From the NCBI RefSeq assembly GCF_000786215.1, contig NZ_JROG01000001.1, forward strand, positions 372,001-436,000: 64,000 bases of DNA, given 5' to 3'. The notes under the pieces are model-generated. The model saw only the letters and a program-made list of their open reading frames with translations. It was not told the origin of the DNA and did no database searches. The stretch comes from Sphingomonas sp. 35-24ZXX (GTDB lineage Bacteria; Pseudomonadota; Alphaproteobacteria; Sphingomonadales; Sphingomonadaceae). Positions 25,683-35,504 of the stretch are shown here, one piece after another (positions within the stretch are counted from its first letter, which is position 1; each line of letters starts with the position of its first letter). Both the position numbers and the translations under genes were made by a program.

Positions 25683-27989
25683 ATGGGTTTGATGAGTCTG
25701 GCTGATCGCGCGCGCCTGACGACAGCAGGGACACTGGCCATGCTGCTTGCAGGGTCTGCACTATCGTGCCCGGCCTTCGCGCAGCAGGTCCCCATATCTC
25801 CCGCGTCCCCCACCCAACCGGAACCGTCGCCATCGCCGCCGATTGCTCCGGACGCAGCCGTCGCCGGTCAGGAACCGCAGGCTGCCGATCCGCTCGATAT
25901 CGATCCGCTGGCACCGCTAGACCAGTTGCCCGGCATGGAGGTCGACTGGCCTGAAGGTGGCGATATACCGCCATGGCCGGGCGAATTTGCCGGTGACGAT
26001 GTATTGCCCGCCGAAACCCAGGCTGCCGACGCATCCGACAGCGCGACCACCGACGGCGTTGCGGGTACGGTCGATGATGTGCGCGATGGCATCGCCACGG
26101 CCGCATCGCCGGTCGAGGACGACGCCTTGCTCGCCGAAGACGATGGGGAGGCTGGCACCCGGCGTGCTGACCGGCAGGCTGAACGCGCCCAGCGTCGCGC
26201 CGAACGCCAGGCGCTGCGCGAGATCGACGATGGCGACGTCAACTATCAGGTCAGGGTGCAGTTCGTGCCGTCCGAGGCTTTGGCCGAACTGGACCAGAAC
26301 GCGTTTCGCGAGCGGTTCGAGGCACTGTCGACGCTGGAGCGACTGGCGGATGATGATGCCAATCTGGCACAGGTCAACCGCCGTGCGCGCGACGACAACG
26401 ATCTGCTGCTCAACATGCTGCGAGTCTACGGGTTTTACGACGGCGAGGTGCGCAACTCGGTCGCGCGGATCGAAGGTCAGCAGCGGGTCGCGCTGAACTT
26501 CGACATCACCACCGGGCCGATCTACCGGTTGAGCGCGATCGATCTGGCCGGGCTCGATGCGGTCGGAGTCAACGTGCCGGCGGCACGCGAAGCCTTTGCG
26601 ATGAAGGTCGGGGATCCGGCCAATTCGGACAGGGTCGTCGCGGGCAGGCTGGGCGTTCTGACCCATTTGCTGGAAACCGGCTTTCCCTTTGCCCAGACCG
26701 GCGAGCCTGATCTGCTGATCGATCACGATCTGCGCAGCGGCGCGCTCACCGTGCCGGTGACGCCGGGCGGGCAGTACCGCTTTGGCGGTATCATTGCCGA
26801 TGACGACGGCCTGTTCGGTTCGCGGCATCTGGAGCGGATCGCTCGGTTCGAAAGCGGCGATATCTTCCAGGCGTCGGATGTCGACGACCTGCGCCGGGCG
26901 ATCCTGGCGACAGGGCTGGTTTCGACGGTGACGCTGACGCCGGTGTCGGCCAGCGATCCGGTCGGGACCGAGCCAGGCAGGGTGGACATCACGGTCGAGA
27001 CCGTGGCCGCCCCCTTGCGCACCATCGCAGGCGAAATCGGCTATGGAACCGGCGAAGGCTATCGCGCCGAGGTCAGCTGGGAGCACCGCAACCTCTTCCC
27101 GCCCGAAGGGCTGGTGCGGGCCCGGGCGGTGGGCGGTACGCAGGAGCAGCTGGTCAACCTGGTATTCCGGCGCAACAATTTCATGAAGCGCGACCGCGTG
27201 CTGACCGCGCAGGTTCTGGCGAGCAATACCAATCGCGACGCCTTCGAGGCACGGACCTTCCTGGTGGGGGCATCGCTGGAACGGCAGACCAACCTCATCT
27301 TCCAGAAGAAATGGACATGGTCGGTCGGCGCGGAGCTCGTGCTGTCCGACGAACGCGACAGCCGTGCCCGCATCGTGGGCGGGGCGCGCCGCACCTTCTT
27401 CATCGCCGCGCTACCGACCTCGTTGACTTATGACGGCAGCGACGACCTGCTCAACCCGACCCGGGGGTTCAGGCTCGGCGGGCGTCTGTCGCCCGAATAT
27501 TCGCTGCAATCGGGCAGCCGGGGTTATGCCCGTCTGCAGCTGGATGGCAGCTATTACCAGCCGGTGGCCGACAATATCGTGATGGCCGGCAGGGTGCGGC
27601 TGGGCAGTACGTTCGGCGCCGACCGCTTCGACATCGCGCCATCGCGGCGCTTCTATGCAGGCGGCGGTGGATCGGTGCGGGGCTATGGCTTCCAGCGCAT
27701 CGGCCCGCGCGATGGCAATGATGATCCCATCGGCGGCAATGGCCTTGCTGAATTCTCGCTGGAGGCGCGTGTGCGTTTCGGCGATTTCGGCGTCGTGCCG
27801 TTCTTCGATGCGGGTAACGTCTATGCAGGCAGCACGCCCGACCTCAGCGGCATGCGCTACGGCGCCGGGATCGGGGTGCGGTACTACAGCAATTTCGGGC
27901 CGTTGCGGCTGGATGTCGGCACCCCGCTTAACCGGCAGACCGGGGATAGCCGCATCGGCATCTATATCTCGCTGGGGCAGGCGTTCTGA
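25683..27989 (+). CDS. tamA: Outer-membrane assembly protein TamA
   Basis: This is an Omp85-family barrel that, with TamB, inserts or transports envelope components. The 768-residue protein has a signal peptide (to about residue 34, AFAQQ). It is followed by an unusually long Pro/Ala/Asp-rich acidic segment of about 140 residues. Next come POTRA domains (about 180-430) and the C-terminal barrel with the Omp85 motif SVRGYGFQRIGPR near residue 660. It ends in Phe (SLGQAF). The stop overlaps the start of tamB by one base (TGATG). The low-complexity insert between signal and POTRA is longer than I expect for TamA. An alternative ATG lies at 25692. Confidence 0.92.
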   Translation: MGLMSLADRARLTTAGTLAMLLAGSALSCPAFAQQVPISPASPTQPEPSPSPPIAPDAAVAGQEPQAADPLDIDPLAPLDQLPGMEVDWPEGGDIPPWPGEFAGDDVLPAETQAADASDSATTDGVAGTVDDVRDGIATAASPVEDDALLAEDDGEAGTRRADRQAERAQRRAERQALREIDDGDVNYQVRVQFVPSEALAELDQNAFRERFEALSTLERLADDDANLAQVNRRARDDNDLLLNMLRVYGFYDGEVRNSVARIEGQQRVALNFDITTGPIYRLSAIDLAGLDAVGVNVPAAREAFAMKVGDPANSDRVVAGRLGVLTHLLETGFPFAQTGEPDLLIDHDLRSGALTVPVTPGGQYRFGGIIADDDGLFGSRHLERIARFESGDIFQASDVDDLRRAILATGLVSTVTLTPVSASDPVGTEPGRVDITVETVAAPLRTIAGEIGYGTGEGYRAEVSWEHRNLFPPEGLVRARAVGGTQEQLVNLVFRRNNFMKRDRVLTAQVLASNTNRDAFEARTFLVGASLERQTNLIFQKKWTWSVGAELVLSDERDSRARIVGGARRTFFIAALPTSLTYDGSDDLLNPTRGFRLGGRLSPEYSLQSGSRGYARLQLDGSYYQPVADNIVMAGRVRLGSTFGADRFDIAPSRRFYAGGGGSVRGYGFQRIGPRDGNDDPIGGNGLAEFSLEARVRFGDFGVVPFFDAGNVYAGSTPDLSGMRYGAGIGVRYYSNFGPLRLDVGTPLNRQTGDSRIGIYISLGQAF

Positions 27990-30900
27990 TGCCGGACGAG
28001 CCGATTTCCACCCCCGAGGATGCTGCGCCGCCTGAGGCCCCGCAGAACGACCCGCCTCTGGCTGCGCCGCACAGGCCCCGGGGGCGCTGGCTGCGCGGAC
28101 TGGGTCTTTTGGTGCTGGCGATTATCGCGCTTTTCGCTGCGATCCTTTTCGGACTGGACACCGGTCCTGGCCGCCGGTTCGTGGCCGAGCAGATTGCCGG
28201 CTACCCGCTCAAATCCGGGCTCAGCCTGCGCGTCGCGCGGATCGAGGGATCGATCTATGGCAAGGCGGTACTGCGCGGGGTGGAACTGCGCGATACCAAG
28301 CGGGTGTTCTTCACGGCGTCCACGGTCGATCTCGATTGGCGTCCCTTCGCCTTTATCCGCAATCGCCTCGATATCCGCGATCTGGTGATCCGGCGCGGCG
28401 AACTGCGCAGCCTGCCCGAGCTCAACCCGGGTGATCCCGATGATCCGCTGCTGCCCGCGTTCGATATCCGCATCGACCGTCTGCGCGCCGATGGGCTGGT
28501 CATCCGCCAAGGGATAGCGGGGGCTCGCCGCGTCGCCAACATCGCGGGCAAGGTCGATATCCGATCGGGCCGGGTGCTGGTCGATGCGCAGGCTGCGCTG
28601 GCCGATGGCAGCGACCGGCTGGCGGTCAAGATCGACGCGATGCCCGATCAGAACCGCCTGATGATCGATGGCGATGTCACCGCCCCCGCTGGCGGCGCAA
28701 TCGCTGCGCTCGCCGGGCTGACGCAGGACATGGCGGCATCGATCAAGGGGCGCGGTGACTGGGATTTCTGGGAAGGAAGGCTGAACGCGCGGCTGGGGCA
28801 GGCGCAGCTGGCCTCGCTCGGCATCGACCAGCGCGAGGGGCAGGTGCGAGTGCGCGGCTTTGTCCGCCCGCAGCCCCTGGCCGGAGACGCTCTTGCGCGG
28901 GCCTTGGGACCGTCTGTCGGCGTGTTCGCTCGCGGGACGCTCGATGCGCGGGTGGTCTCGGGTGTCGCGGCGCTGGCCGTCGAGGCGGGAACGGTCAGTG
29001 CCAAAGGCGCGATCGATCTCGGCGAAAACCGCTTCGACAATGTTCGGCTCCTTGCCGAGCTCACGCGGCCACAGCGACTGGCACCCGGTCTGGATGCTCG
29101 CAATCTGCGCGGCTCGGTCACGCTGGACGGCAGCTTCACCGATCTCGAGGCGCCCTATCGGCTGTCTGCCGACCGGGTTGCGCTGGCCCAGATCAGCGCC
29201 GATCGCTTATTGGCAGAGGGAACGGTCACCCGCTCGGGTGACGATTTCCAGATCCCGGTCAAGATCAGCGCAGGTCGCATCACCACCGGCAATGCCTATG
29301 GCGACCGCCTGGCGACAGGCCTGCGCGGCGAGGGCATGGTGCGGATGCGCGATGGTGTGCTGAGCAGCGATCCCATTCGTCTGGTCAGCAACAGCCTGGT
29401 GGCACTGGTGCAGCTTTCGGGCAGCAGCGCGCGCGGACGCTATCTGGCGGTGGCCGATGTGCGGCTGCCCGCCTTTGGGGTCGAGAATGTCGGCGAGGCC
29501 GATGTCGACGCCAATGTCAGGCTGGCCTTTGGCGGCGGTGCGGGGTGGGACCTGCTGGGTGATGTCCGCGTCCTGATGCGCCGGGTGGTCAACCAGACCG
29601 TGGTGACGCTGATCGGGCCCTCGCCGCGCTTTGCCAGCAAGTTCAGCTATGGCGCGGGCCAGCCATTGGTGCTGCGCGATGCAAGCCTGGCGGCGCAGAA
29701 GCTGGCGCTGATCGGCGGCGGGCGGGTCGAGCCCGATGGCCGCATCGTGCTGCGCGCCAGCGGGCGGCACCGCGATTATGGCGCGCTCGACGTCACCGCC
29801 GATTCCATCCGCGGCGACACGCGCGCGGTGCTCACTCTCGAAGAGCCGTTGCCTGCGCTGGGCGTGCGCGATCTGAAGCTGGCATTGGGCACCGTGCCCG
29901 ATGGGTTTTCGGTCGATGTCACCGGCCAGTCGGCTTTGGGGCCTCTCGAAGGCGCGACGCGGATCTTTGCGCGCGAGGCCGGGCGCACGTTGATCGAGAT
30001 TGAACGCTTCACGGTCTCTCGCGCGCTGTTCGCCGGAAACATCTATGCCACCAGCGCCGGGATCGAAGGCGCACTCAATGTGTCGGGTGGCGGGATCACC
30101 GGCGATGTCACGCTCGATCCGCGCACCGGCGGGCAGGGCGTCAAGGCGCTGTTCGACCTTGCCAATGCGCGGTTCGATGGCGACGTGCCGATCACGATCA
30201 ACCGGGGAACGGCAGAGATCGACGCGTTGATCGCCGAGGGGCGCAGCACCATTACCGGCAATGTCCGCGCGCAGGGCATCGGGCGCGGGCCGCTGTTCAT
30301 CGGCCGCCTTGCTGCCAATGCCAATCTCGTCAACGGCGAGGGCAGGATCACCGCCTCGGTCGCGGGACGTCGGGGCAGCAACTTCGAGCTCCAGACCAGC
30401 GCGCAGATTAGCAGCACCGCGGTGACGCTGGCGGGCAATGGTCAGTATGGCAACCGTCGGCTGCGGCTGGTGCGCCCGGCGCGGTTCACGAAGCTGGACG
30501 ATGGCGGCTGGCGACTGGCGCCTGCGGTGCTGCGCGTCGGGCGCGGACGCATCGGCGCGCAGGGACGGCTGGGCGGCGGCCTGACCGACATCAGCGCGCA
30601 GTTCAACACCGTGCCGCTGGCGCTGTTCGATGTGGCGGTGCGCGAGCTGGGCTTTGGCGGCAATGCGTCGGGCACGCTCAGCTATCGCCAGGCCGATGGC
30701 GGGGTGCCCACCGGCAAGGCCAGCCTGAAGCTCGACAACATTACCCGCACAGGTCTCATCGCCAGCTCGCGCCCGGTCGATATCGCCGCCAATCTGGCGC
30801 TCACCGCCGATGCCCTGGCGGTGCGGGCGGTGATCGCCGAGCAGGACAAGACCGTGGGCCGTGCGCAGGCGCGGATCAGCGGTCTGCCGCAGGGCTTCGA

Positions 30901-32221
30901 CCTGTTCGGTCGGCTGCAGCGCGGCGCGCTCGCAGGCCAGCTGCGCTTTAACGGGCCGGCGGATTCGCTGTGGCGGTTGCTGGGGATCGAGGCGTTCGAC
31001 GTGACCGGCCAGGTCGGCGTGGCGGCGGACCTTTCGGGCAGCCTGCTCGACCCCAGCATCAACGGCATTCTCGCGACCCGCACTGCGCGGCTGGAAAGCA
31101 CATTGTCGGGTACCGTTATCACCGACATCGCAGCGCGCGGCCAGTTCAACGGGTCGCGGCTGACGCTGAGCCGGTTCAGCGGCAAGGCGGGCAGCAACGG
31201 CACGCTCACCGGATCGGGCTATGTCGACTACGGCGGCCTGTTTGCCTCTCCCTCGCAAGGCGTGGCGGTCGAGATCAAGGCGGACGCGCGCAACGCGCAG
31301 CTGGTCAACCGCGACGATTTCGGCGCGACCGTCACGGGCCCGCTCAATATCTCGTCCGATGGGCTGTCAGGAACGCTGGGCGGCGATGTCGTGCTCAACC
31401 GGGGACGGTTCCGCCTGGGCCAGTTCAACGCGGCACAGGCGTTGCCAGTGATCAACGTGCGCGAGATCAACCGCCGCGCCGACGAGGCCCCGCGCCGTCA
31501 GCGGCCCGCGATCTGGCGCTACAATGTCAAGGCGCGGGCCACCAACCAGTTCACTGTGACCGGGCTGGGGCTGAACAGCGAATGGGGCGCGAACGTCACG
31601 CTGACCGGCACGGTCGATGCCCCGCGCATCACCGGCCAGGCCGACCTCATCCGCGGGGAATATGAATTTGCCGGCCGCGATTTCGACCTCGAGCGCGGGC
31701 GGATCAACTTTCGCGGGGAATCGCCGCCCAATCCGTCGCTCGACATTGCAGCCTCGGCGAACCTCTCCGATCTCAATGCGACGATCAACGTGCGCGGTAC
31801 CGGCCTTGCCCCCGAGATCAGCTTTACCAGCACGCCTGCGCTGCCCGAAGACGAGCTGCTGGCGCGGCTGCTGTTCGGATCGTCGATTACCGATATCTCC
31901 GCGCCCGAAGCGGTGCAATTGGCGGCGGCGCTTGCGTCGCTGCGCGGGGGCGGCGGGCTCGACCCGATCAACGCGCTGCGCGGGGCGATCGGGCTCGACA
32001 GGCTGCGCATTGTCGAGGGCAACCAGACCACCGGGCAGGGCACCAGCATTGCGGCGGGCAAGTACATCACGCGCAATACCTATGTCGAGATCGTCACCGA
32101 CGGGCGCGGCTATTCCGCGACGCAGGTGGAATTCCAGATCACCCGCTGGCTGTCGCTTCTGTCATCGATCTCGACTATCGGCCGCCAGAGTGCGAACGTG
32201 CGGATATCGAAGGATTATTGA
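27989..32221 (+). CDS. tamB: Translocation and assembly module protein TamB
   Basis: This is an inner-membrane-anchored AsmA-like bridge protein of 1410 residues. It has one N-terminal transmembrane helix (about 37-55, LGLLVLAIIALFAAILFGL), then long beta-rich AsmA/TamB repeats and the C-terminal DUF490 domain ending VRISKDY. The diagnostic C-terminal stretch YEFAGRDFDLERGRINF, DINATINVRGT-like repeats and LARLLFGSSITDIS are present. TamB proteins are proposed to move phospholipids or unfolded outer-membrane proteins between membranes. The one-base overlap with tamA shows coupled translation. No frameshift was seen over 4.2 kb. Confidence 0.94.
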   Translation: MPDEPISTPEDAAPPEAPQNDPPLAAPHRPRGRWLRGLGLLVLAIIALFAAILFGLDTGPGRRFVAEQIAGYPLKSGLSLRVARIEGSIYGKAVLRGVELRDTKRVFFTASTVDLDWRPFAFIRNRLDIRDLVIRRGELRSLPELNPGDPDDPLLPAFDIRIDRLRADGLVIRQGIAGARRVANIAGKVDIRSGRVLVDAQAALADGSDRLAVKIDAMPDQNRLMIDGDVTAPAGGAIAALAGLTQDMAASIKGRGDWDFWEGRLNARLGQAQLASLGIDQREGQVRVRGFVRPQPLAGDALARALGPSVGVFARGTLDARVVSGVAALAVEAGTVSAKGAIDLGENRFDNVRLLAELTRPQRLAPGLDARNLRGSVTLDGSFTDLEAPYRLSADRVALAQISADRLLAEGTVTRSGDDFQIPVKISAGRITTGNAYGDRLATGLRGEGMVRMRDGVLSSDPIRLVSNSLVALVQLSGSSARGRYLAVADVRLPAFGVENVGEADVDANVRLAFGGGAGWDLLGDVRVLMRRVVNQTVVTLIGPSPRFASKFSYGAGQPLVLRDASLAAQKLALIGGGRVEPDGRIVLRASGRHRDYGALDVTADSIRGDTRAVLTLEEPLPALGVRDLKLALGTVPDGFSVDVTGQSALGPLEGATRIFAREAGRTLIEIERFTVSRALFAGNIYATSAGIEGALNVSGGGITGDVTLDPRTGGQGVKALFDLANARFDGDVPITINRGTAEIDALIAEGRSTITGNVRAQGIGRGPLFIGRLAANANLVNGEGRITASVAGRRGSNFELQTSAQISSTAVTLAGNGQYGNRRLRLVRPARFTKLDDGGWRLAPAVLRVGRGRIGAQGRLGGGLTDISAQFNTVPLALFDVAVRELGFGGNASGTLSYRQADGGVPTGKASLKLDNITRTGLIASSRPVDIAANLALTADALAVRAVIAEQDKTVGRAQARISGLPQGFDLFGRLQRGALAGQLRFNGPADSLWRLLGIEAFDVTGQVGVAADLSGSLLDPSINGILATRTARLESTLSGTVITDIAARGQFNGSRLTLSRFSGKAGSNGTLTGSGYVDYGGLFASPSQGVAVEIKADARNAQLVNRDDFGATVTGPLNISSDGLSGTLGGDVVLNRGRFRLGQFNAAQALPVINVREINRRADEAPRRQRPAIWRYNVKARATNQFTVTGLGLNSEWGANVTLTGTVDAPRITGQADLIRGEYEFAGRDFDLERGRINFRGESPPNPSLDIAASANLSDLNATINVRGTGLAPEISFTSTPALPEDELLARLLFGSSITDISAPEAVQLAAALASLRGGGGLDPINALRGAIGLDRLRIVEGNQTTGQGTSIAAGKYITRNTYVEIVTDGRGYSATQVEFQITRWLSLLSSISTIGRQSANVRISKDY

Positions 32222-32321
32222 GGTGGGCCTTGCCGAGCCGTGCCACCTCGGCGCGGGGCCTTCAGGCTCGGGCTGAGCGGGCATGGGTGCACGGCAGAGC
32301 AACGAGCGGAGAGGAAGCATT

Positions 32322-33233
32322 GTGCAGACGATCAAATGGGGTGCGCTGGCGCTGGCGGTTCTGCTGCTCGGCATCCGGCTGGTCGATGGATCGCAGGTGG
32401 CGGCCATGCTGAGCGAAGACAAGCCGATCATGCAATGGCCCGATCTGCTCTCTCAGCCTTCGCCCCGGGCGGATCGCACCATCGCCTATGGCAAGGACCC
32501 GTTGCAGGTCGTCGATCTGTGGCTGCCGAAGGGCAAAGGGCCGCATCCGGTGGTCGTGATGATCCACGGCGGCTGCTGGCAGACCGAAATCGCAACACGC
32601 GACATCATGAACTACATAGCCGATGATCTGCGCAAGGACGGCATCGCGGTGTGGAACATCGAGTATCGCGGCGTCGATCGTGGCGGCGGCTATCCCGGCA
32701 CATATCTTGATATCGGTGCGGCGGCGGACCTGCTGGCGGCGCAGGCAAAGCCCCTGAACCTCGATCTTGCCACGACCATCGCCATCGGCCATTCGGCGGG
32801 CGGGCATCTGGCCTTGTGGCTGGCCGCTCGCCAGGCCCTGCCCGCAGGCGAGGCCTTGCGCGGGACCAACCCCTTGCGGATCGATGCCGCGATCAGCCAG
32901 GCGGGCATTGCCGATCTGCGCGCCGCGATGCAGCGCGAGGGCCATGCCTGCGGCACCGAGGCACCAGCCAAGATGGCGGGTCAGGCGTTCGCGCTGACCT
33001 CGCCCCCCGAGATGCCGGTGAGCAAGGCGCTGCAGATCCAGTTCCACACCGACAAGGACCGGATCGCGCCGCCCGAATATGCCGAAACCTATGCGGCCGA
33101 TATGAAGAAGCGCGGCGTTGCGGTCGAAAACCATGTCCACGGACCCGAAGGTCATGTCGAGCTGATCGCGCCCAGCAGCCGCAGCTGGGCAGCGCAAAAG
33201 GCGCGGATCAAGCAACTGCTGGGACGGACATGA
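32322..33233 (+). CDS. Alpha/beta hydrolase, possible kynurenine formamidase
   Basis: The protein has 303 residues with an N-terminal hydrophobic anchor/signal (about 7-22). It carries an HGGCW oxyanion motif (residues 82-86), the nucleophile elbow GHSAGG (Ser158), an acid in HTDKDRIAPP and the His in PEGHVELI. This architecture matches the esterase/arylformamidase (BNA7-like) group. The gene overlaps kynU by four bases (ATGA), so hydrolysis of N-formylkynurenine is a good inference. The predicted export, however, would be unusual for that step. A GTG start at 32322 behind GGAGAGGA is favoured over an upstream ATG at 32283. Confidence 0.75.
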   Translation: MQTIKWGALALAVLLLGIRLVDGSQVAAMLSEDKPIMQWPDLLSQPSPRADRTIAYGKDPLQVVDLWLPKGKGPHPVVVMIHGGCWQTEIATRDIMNYIADDLRKDGIAVWNIEYRGVDRGGGYPGTYLDIGAAADLLAAQAKPLNLDLATTIAIGHSAGGHLALWLAARQALPAGEALRGTNPLRIDAAISQAGIADLRAAMQREGHACGTEAPAKMAGQAFALTSPPEMPVSKALQIQFHTDKDRIAPPEYAETYAADMKKRGVAVENHVHGPEGHVELIAPSSRSWAAQKARIKQLLGRT

Positions 33234-34468
33234 GCATGGACTATCCCTCGCTGGCCGAGGCCGAGGCGCGCGATGCCGCCGATCCCCTGCGCTCCTGGCG
33301 CGAGTATTTCACGCTGCCCGACGGCGTCGTGTATCTCGATGGAAACTCGCTCGGCGCGCTGCCGTCTGCCACGCGCGACCTGATGCGCGATGCGACCGAG
33401 CACCAATGGGGCGAGGGGCTGATCCGCAGCTGGAACGATGCCGACTGGATCGGTGCGCCGCGCCGTATCGGCGACAAGATCGCCGGTCTGATCGGTGCGG
33501 CACCGGGCGAAGTGATCGCCTGCGATTCGGTGACGGTGAACCTCTACAAGCTGATGGGCGCGATCCTCGCGGCCCGGCCCGGGCATGGAAAGACGATCCT
33601 GACCGAGAGCGGGAACTTCCCCACCGATCTCCATGTTGCTGCAGGAATTGCTGCGCAGCATAACCTGGTGCTCGACGCCGCGCCGCGCGAGGCCATCGTC
33701 GAGCGGATCGGTCCGGATACCGCGCTGATCGTGCTGACCCATGTGCATTACAAGAGCGGCGAGCGGTTCGACATGGCGGCGATTCAGGCTCTAGCGGATG
33801 CGCACAGCGTGCCGCTGATCTGGGACCTGTCGCACAGCGTCGGTGCGGTGCCTTTGGACATGGCGGCGGACGCGGCGCGTTTTGCCGTCGGCTGCGGCTA
33901 CAAATATCTGAACGGCGGTCCCGGCGCGCCCGCGTTCCTCTATGTTGCGGGTGAGGCGCTCGAATTCCTGGGTTCGCCGATCCAGGGCTGGATGGGTCAT
34001 GCTGCGCCATTTGCGATGACCGATGCGTACGCACCGGCTCCTGGGATCGAGCGGTTCCTGGCGGGTACACCCCCTATGCTGTCGCTGCTGGCGCTGGAAG
34101 GCGGGGTCGACCTGATGCTGGCGGCGGATCGCGATGCTTTGTGGACCAAGTCGCAGGCGCTGTTCGATTTCCTGATCCAGCTGATGGCCGTCCGATGCCC
34201 GGAGCTCACGCCGATCACCCCGGCCCGGGCCGATCTGCGCGGCAGCCATGCAAGCTTCGTTCATCCGTCTGCCTGGCCGATCAACCGTGCCCTGATCGAT
34301 GCCGGGGTGATCGGGGATTTCCGCGCGCCCGATGTGCTGCGGCTGGGGCTCACCCCGTTGTATCTCGGTTTCGTCGACGTCTGGATGGCGGTGGACCGGC
34401 TCGCCGCGATCCTCGCCGATGGACGTTGGCAGCGCCCCGAATACACGGCGCCGGCCCGCGTCACCTGA
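33230..34468 (+). CDS. kynU: Kynureninase
   Basis: This PLP-dependent enzyme splits kynurenine to anthranilate and alanine in tryptophan breakdown. The 412-residue protein shows YLDGNSLGALP near the N-terminus, SWNDADWIGAPRRIGDKIA, DSVTVNLYK, TESGNFPTDLHV, WDLSHSVGAVPLD and the PLP lysine site GCGYKYLNGGPGAPAF (Lys225), all diagnostic. It begins inside the stop codon of the upstream hydrolase, giving a two-gene operon. Tryptophan 2,3-dioxygenase is not seen here. Confidence 0.95.
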   Translation: MSMDYPSLAEAEARDAADPLRSWREYFTLPDGVVYLDGNSLGALPSATRDLMRDATEHQWGEGLIRSWNDADWIGAPRRIGDKIAGLIGAAPGEVIACDSVTVNLYKLMGAILAARPGHGKTILTESGNFPTDLHVAAGIAAQHNLVLDAAPREAIVERIGPDTALIVLTHVHYKSGERFDMAAIQALADAHSVPLIWDLSHSVGAVPLDMAADAARFAVGCGYKYLNGGPGAPAFLYVAGEALEFLGSPIQGWMGHAAPFAMTDAYAPAPGIERFLAGTPPMLSLLALEGGVDLMLAADRDALWTKSQALFDFLIQLMAVRCPELTPITPARADLRGSHASFVHPSAWPINRALIDAGVIGDFRAPDVLRLGLTPLYLGFVDVWMAVDRLAAILADGRWQRPEYTAPARVT

Positions 34469-34578
34469 CCCGGCGTTGCAACAACCGCGGTGCCTGACCG
34501 TTGGGTAACTGGCAGGTCATGAAGGAGTCATCTGCACGCCCCTATGCTGCCAGACGATAAATATGACAGGAGAGAGAC

Positions 34579-35430
34579 ATGAAACGCCTGCTGGGATGCC
34601 TCGACGTATCGCATTACTCGCAGACCGTGTGCGAGCACGCCGCCTGGGCGGCCTCGCGTCTGGATGCCACGGTCGAATTGCTGCACGTGATCCAGCGCAA
34701 CGACGCGGCGGATGTGCGTCAGGAGCTCGGCGAGACCATGGATCTGGCGAGCAAGCCGGGGCTGCTCGATGAAATCCTCTCGCTCAAGGTCGCCGAAGGT
34801 CATCTCGCAGAACGGCAGGGCGCGCTGTTGCTGCAGGCGGCCGTCGAGCAGTTGCGGGCGCTCGGCATCACGCGGGTTGAGACTACCCAGCGCGAGGGTG
34901 GCATCGTAGAGACGATCACCGAGCGCGAGGTGTTCAGCGATATCGTCATCATCGGCAAGCGCGGCGCCCAGGCCAATTTCGCCAAGGGCCATCTGGGCAG
35001 CAAGGTCGAGCGCGTGGTCCGGCAAAGCCAGAAGCCGGTGCTGGTCGCCACCCGGGTATTCAAGCAGCCGCAACGGATCGCCATTGCCTTTGATGGCGGA
35101 CCCTCCAGCCGCAAGGCTCTCGAATATGTCTCTACTTCGCCGCTGTTTGGCGGACTGGATATCGATGTCGTGCTGGTGGGCGGCTATACTGACCGCAACG
35201 CTGCGCATATCGACTGGGCCCAGACGCAGTTTACCGGTCGCGTCGGGGTCAAGGCCATCCAGCGCGAGGGTTCGCCCGACGCGGTCTTGCAACAGGTGGC
35301 ACGCGAACGGGCGATCGACCTGTTTGTGATGGGCGCGTACGGCCACAGCCCGCTGCGCAACATGCTGGTCGGCAGCACGACGACCCAGATGATCCGTTCA
35401 GGTCAGATGTCGGTGCTGCTGTTCCGGTGA
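34579..35430 (+). CDS. Tandem universal stress protein (UspA family)
   Basis: The protein has 283 residues with two Usp folds in tandem (about 1-158 and 163-283). Each starts with a beta-strand (RLLGCLDVSHYSQ; RIAIAFDGGPSSRKAL). Only the C-terminal one has the ATP-binding-type motif GAYGHSPLRNMLVGSTT (G-x2-G-x9-G-[ST]). The first domain has a related but altered loop (GKRGAQANFAKGHLGSKVERVVR). Cytoplasmic stress or nucleotide-sensing protein. ATG 34579 has AGGAGAGAG upstream. It appears monocistronic, with a GC-rich hairpin after it. Confidence 0.9.
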   Translation: MKRLLGCLDVSHYSQTVCEHAAWAASRLDATVELLHVIQRNDAADVRQELGETMDLASKPGLLDEILSLKVAEGHLAERQGALLLQAAVEQLRALGITRVETTQREGGIVETITEREVFSDIVIIGKRGAQANFAKGHLGSKVERVVRQSQKPVLVATRVFKQPQRIAIAFDGGPSSRKALEYVSTSPLFGGLDIDVVLVGGYTDRNAAHIDWAQTQFTGRVGVKAIQREGSPDAVLQQVARERAIDLFVMGAYGHSPLRNMLVGSTTTQMIRSGQMSVLLFR

Positions 35431-35457
35431 CAGGCAGCAACGGCGCTGTTCCCCGTC

Positions 35458-35477
35458 ACCCCCGCGGCCACGGGGGT
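35458..35477. terminator. GC-rich hairpin between convergent genes
   Basis: ACCCCCG (35458-35464) pairs perfectly with CGGGGGT (35471-35477) around a six-base loop. It lies 28 bp after the stress-protein stop and 28 bp before the end of the convergent phosphatase gene. No T-run follows, so it may be a degenerate REP-like element that slows polymerase rather than a standard terminator. Confidence 0.45.
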
Positions 35478-35504
35478 CGACGATCGAACGGCGGATGGCA
35501 ACCA

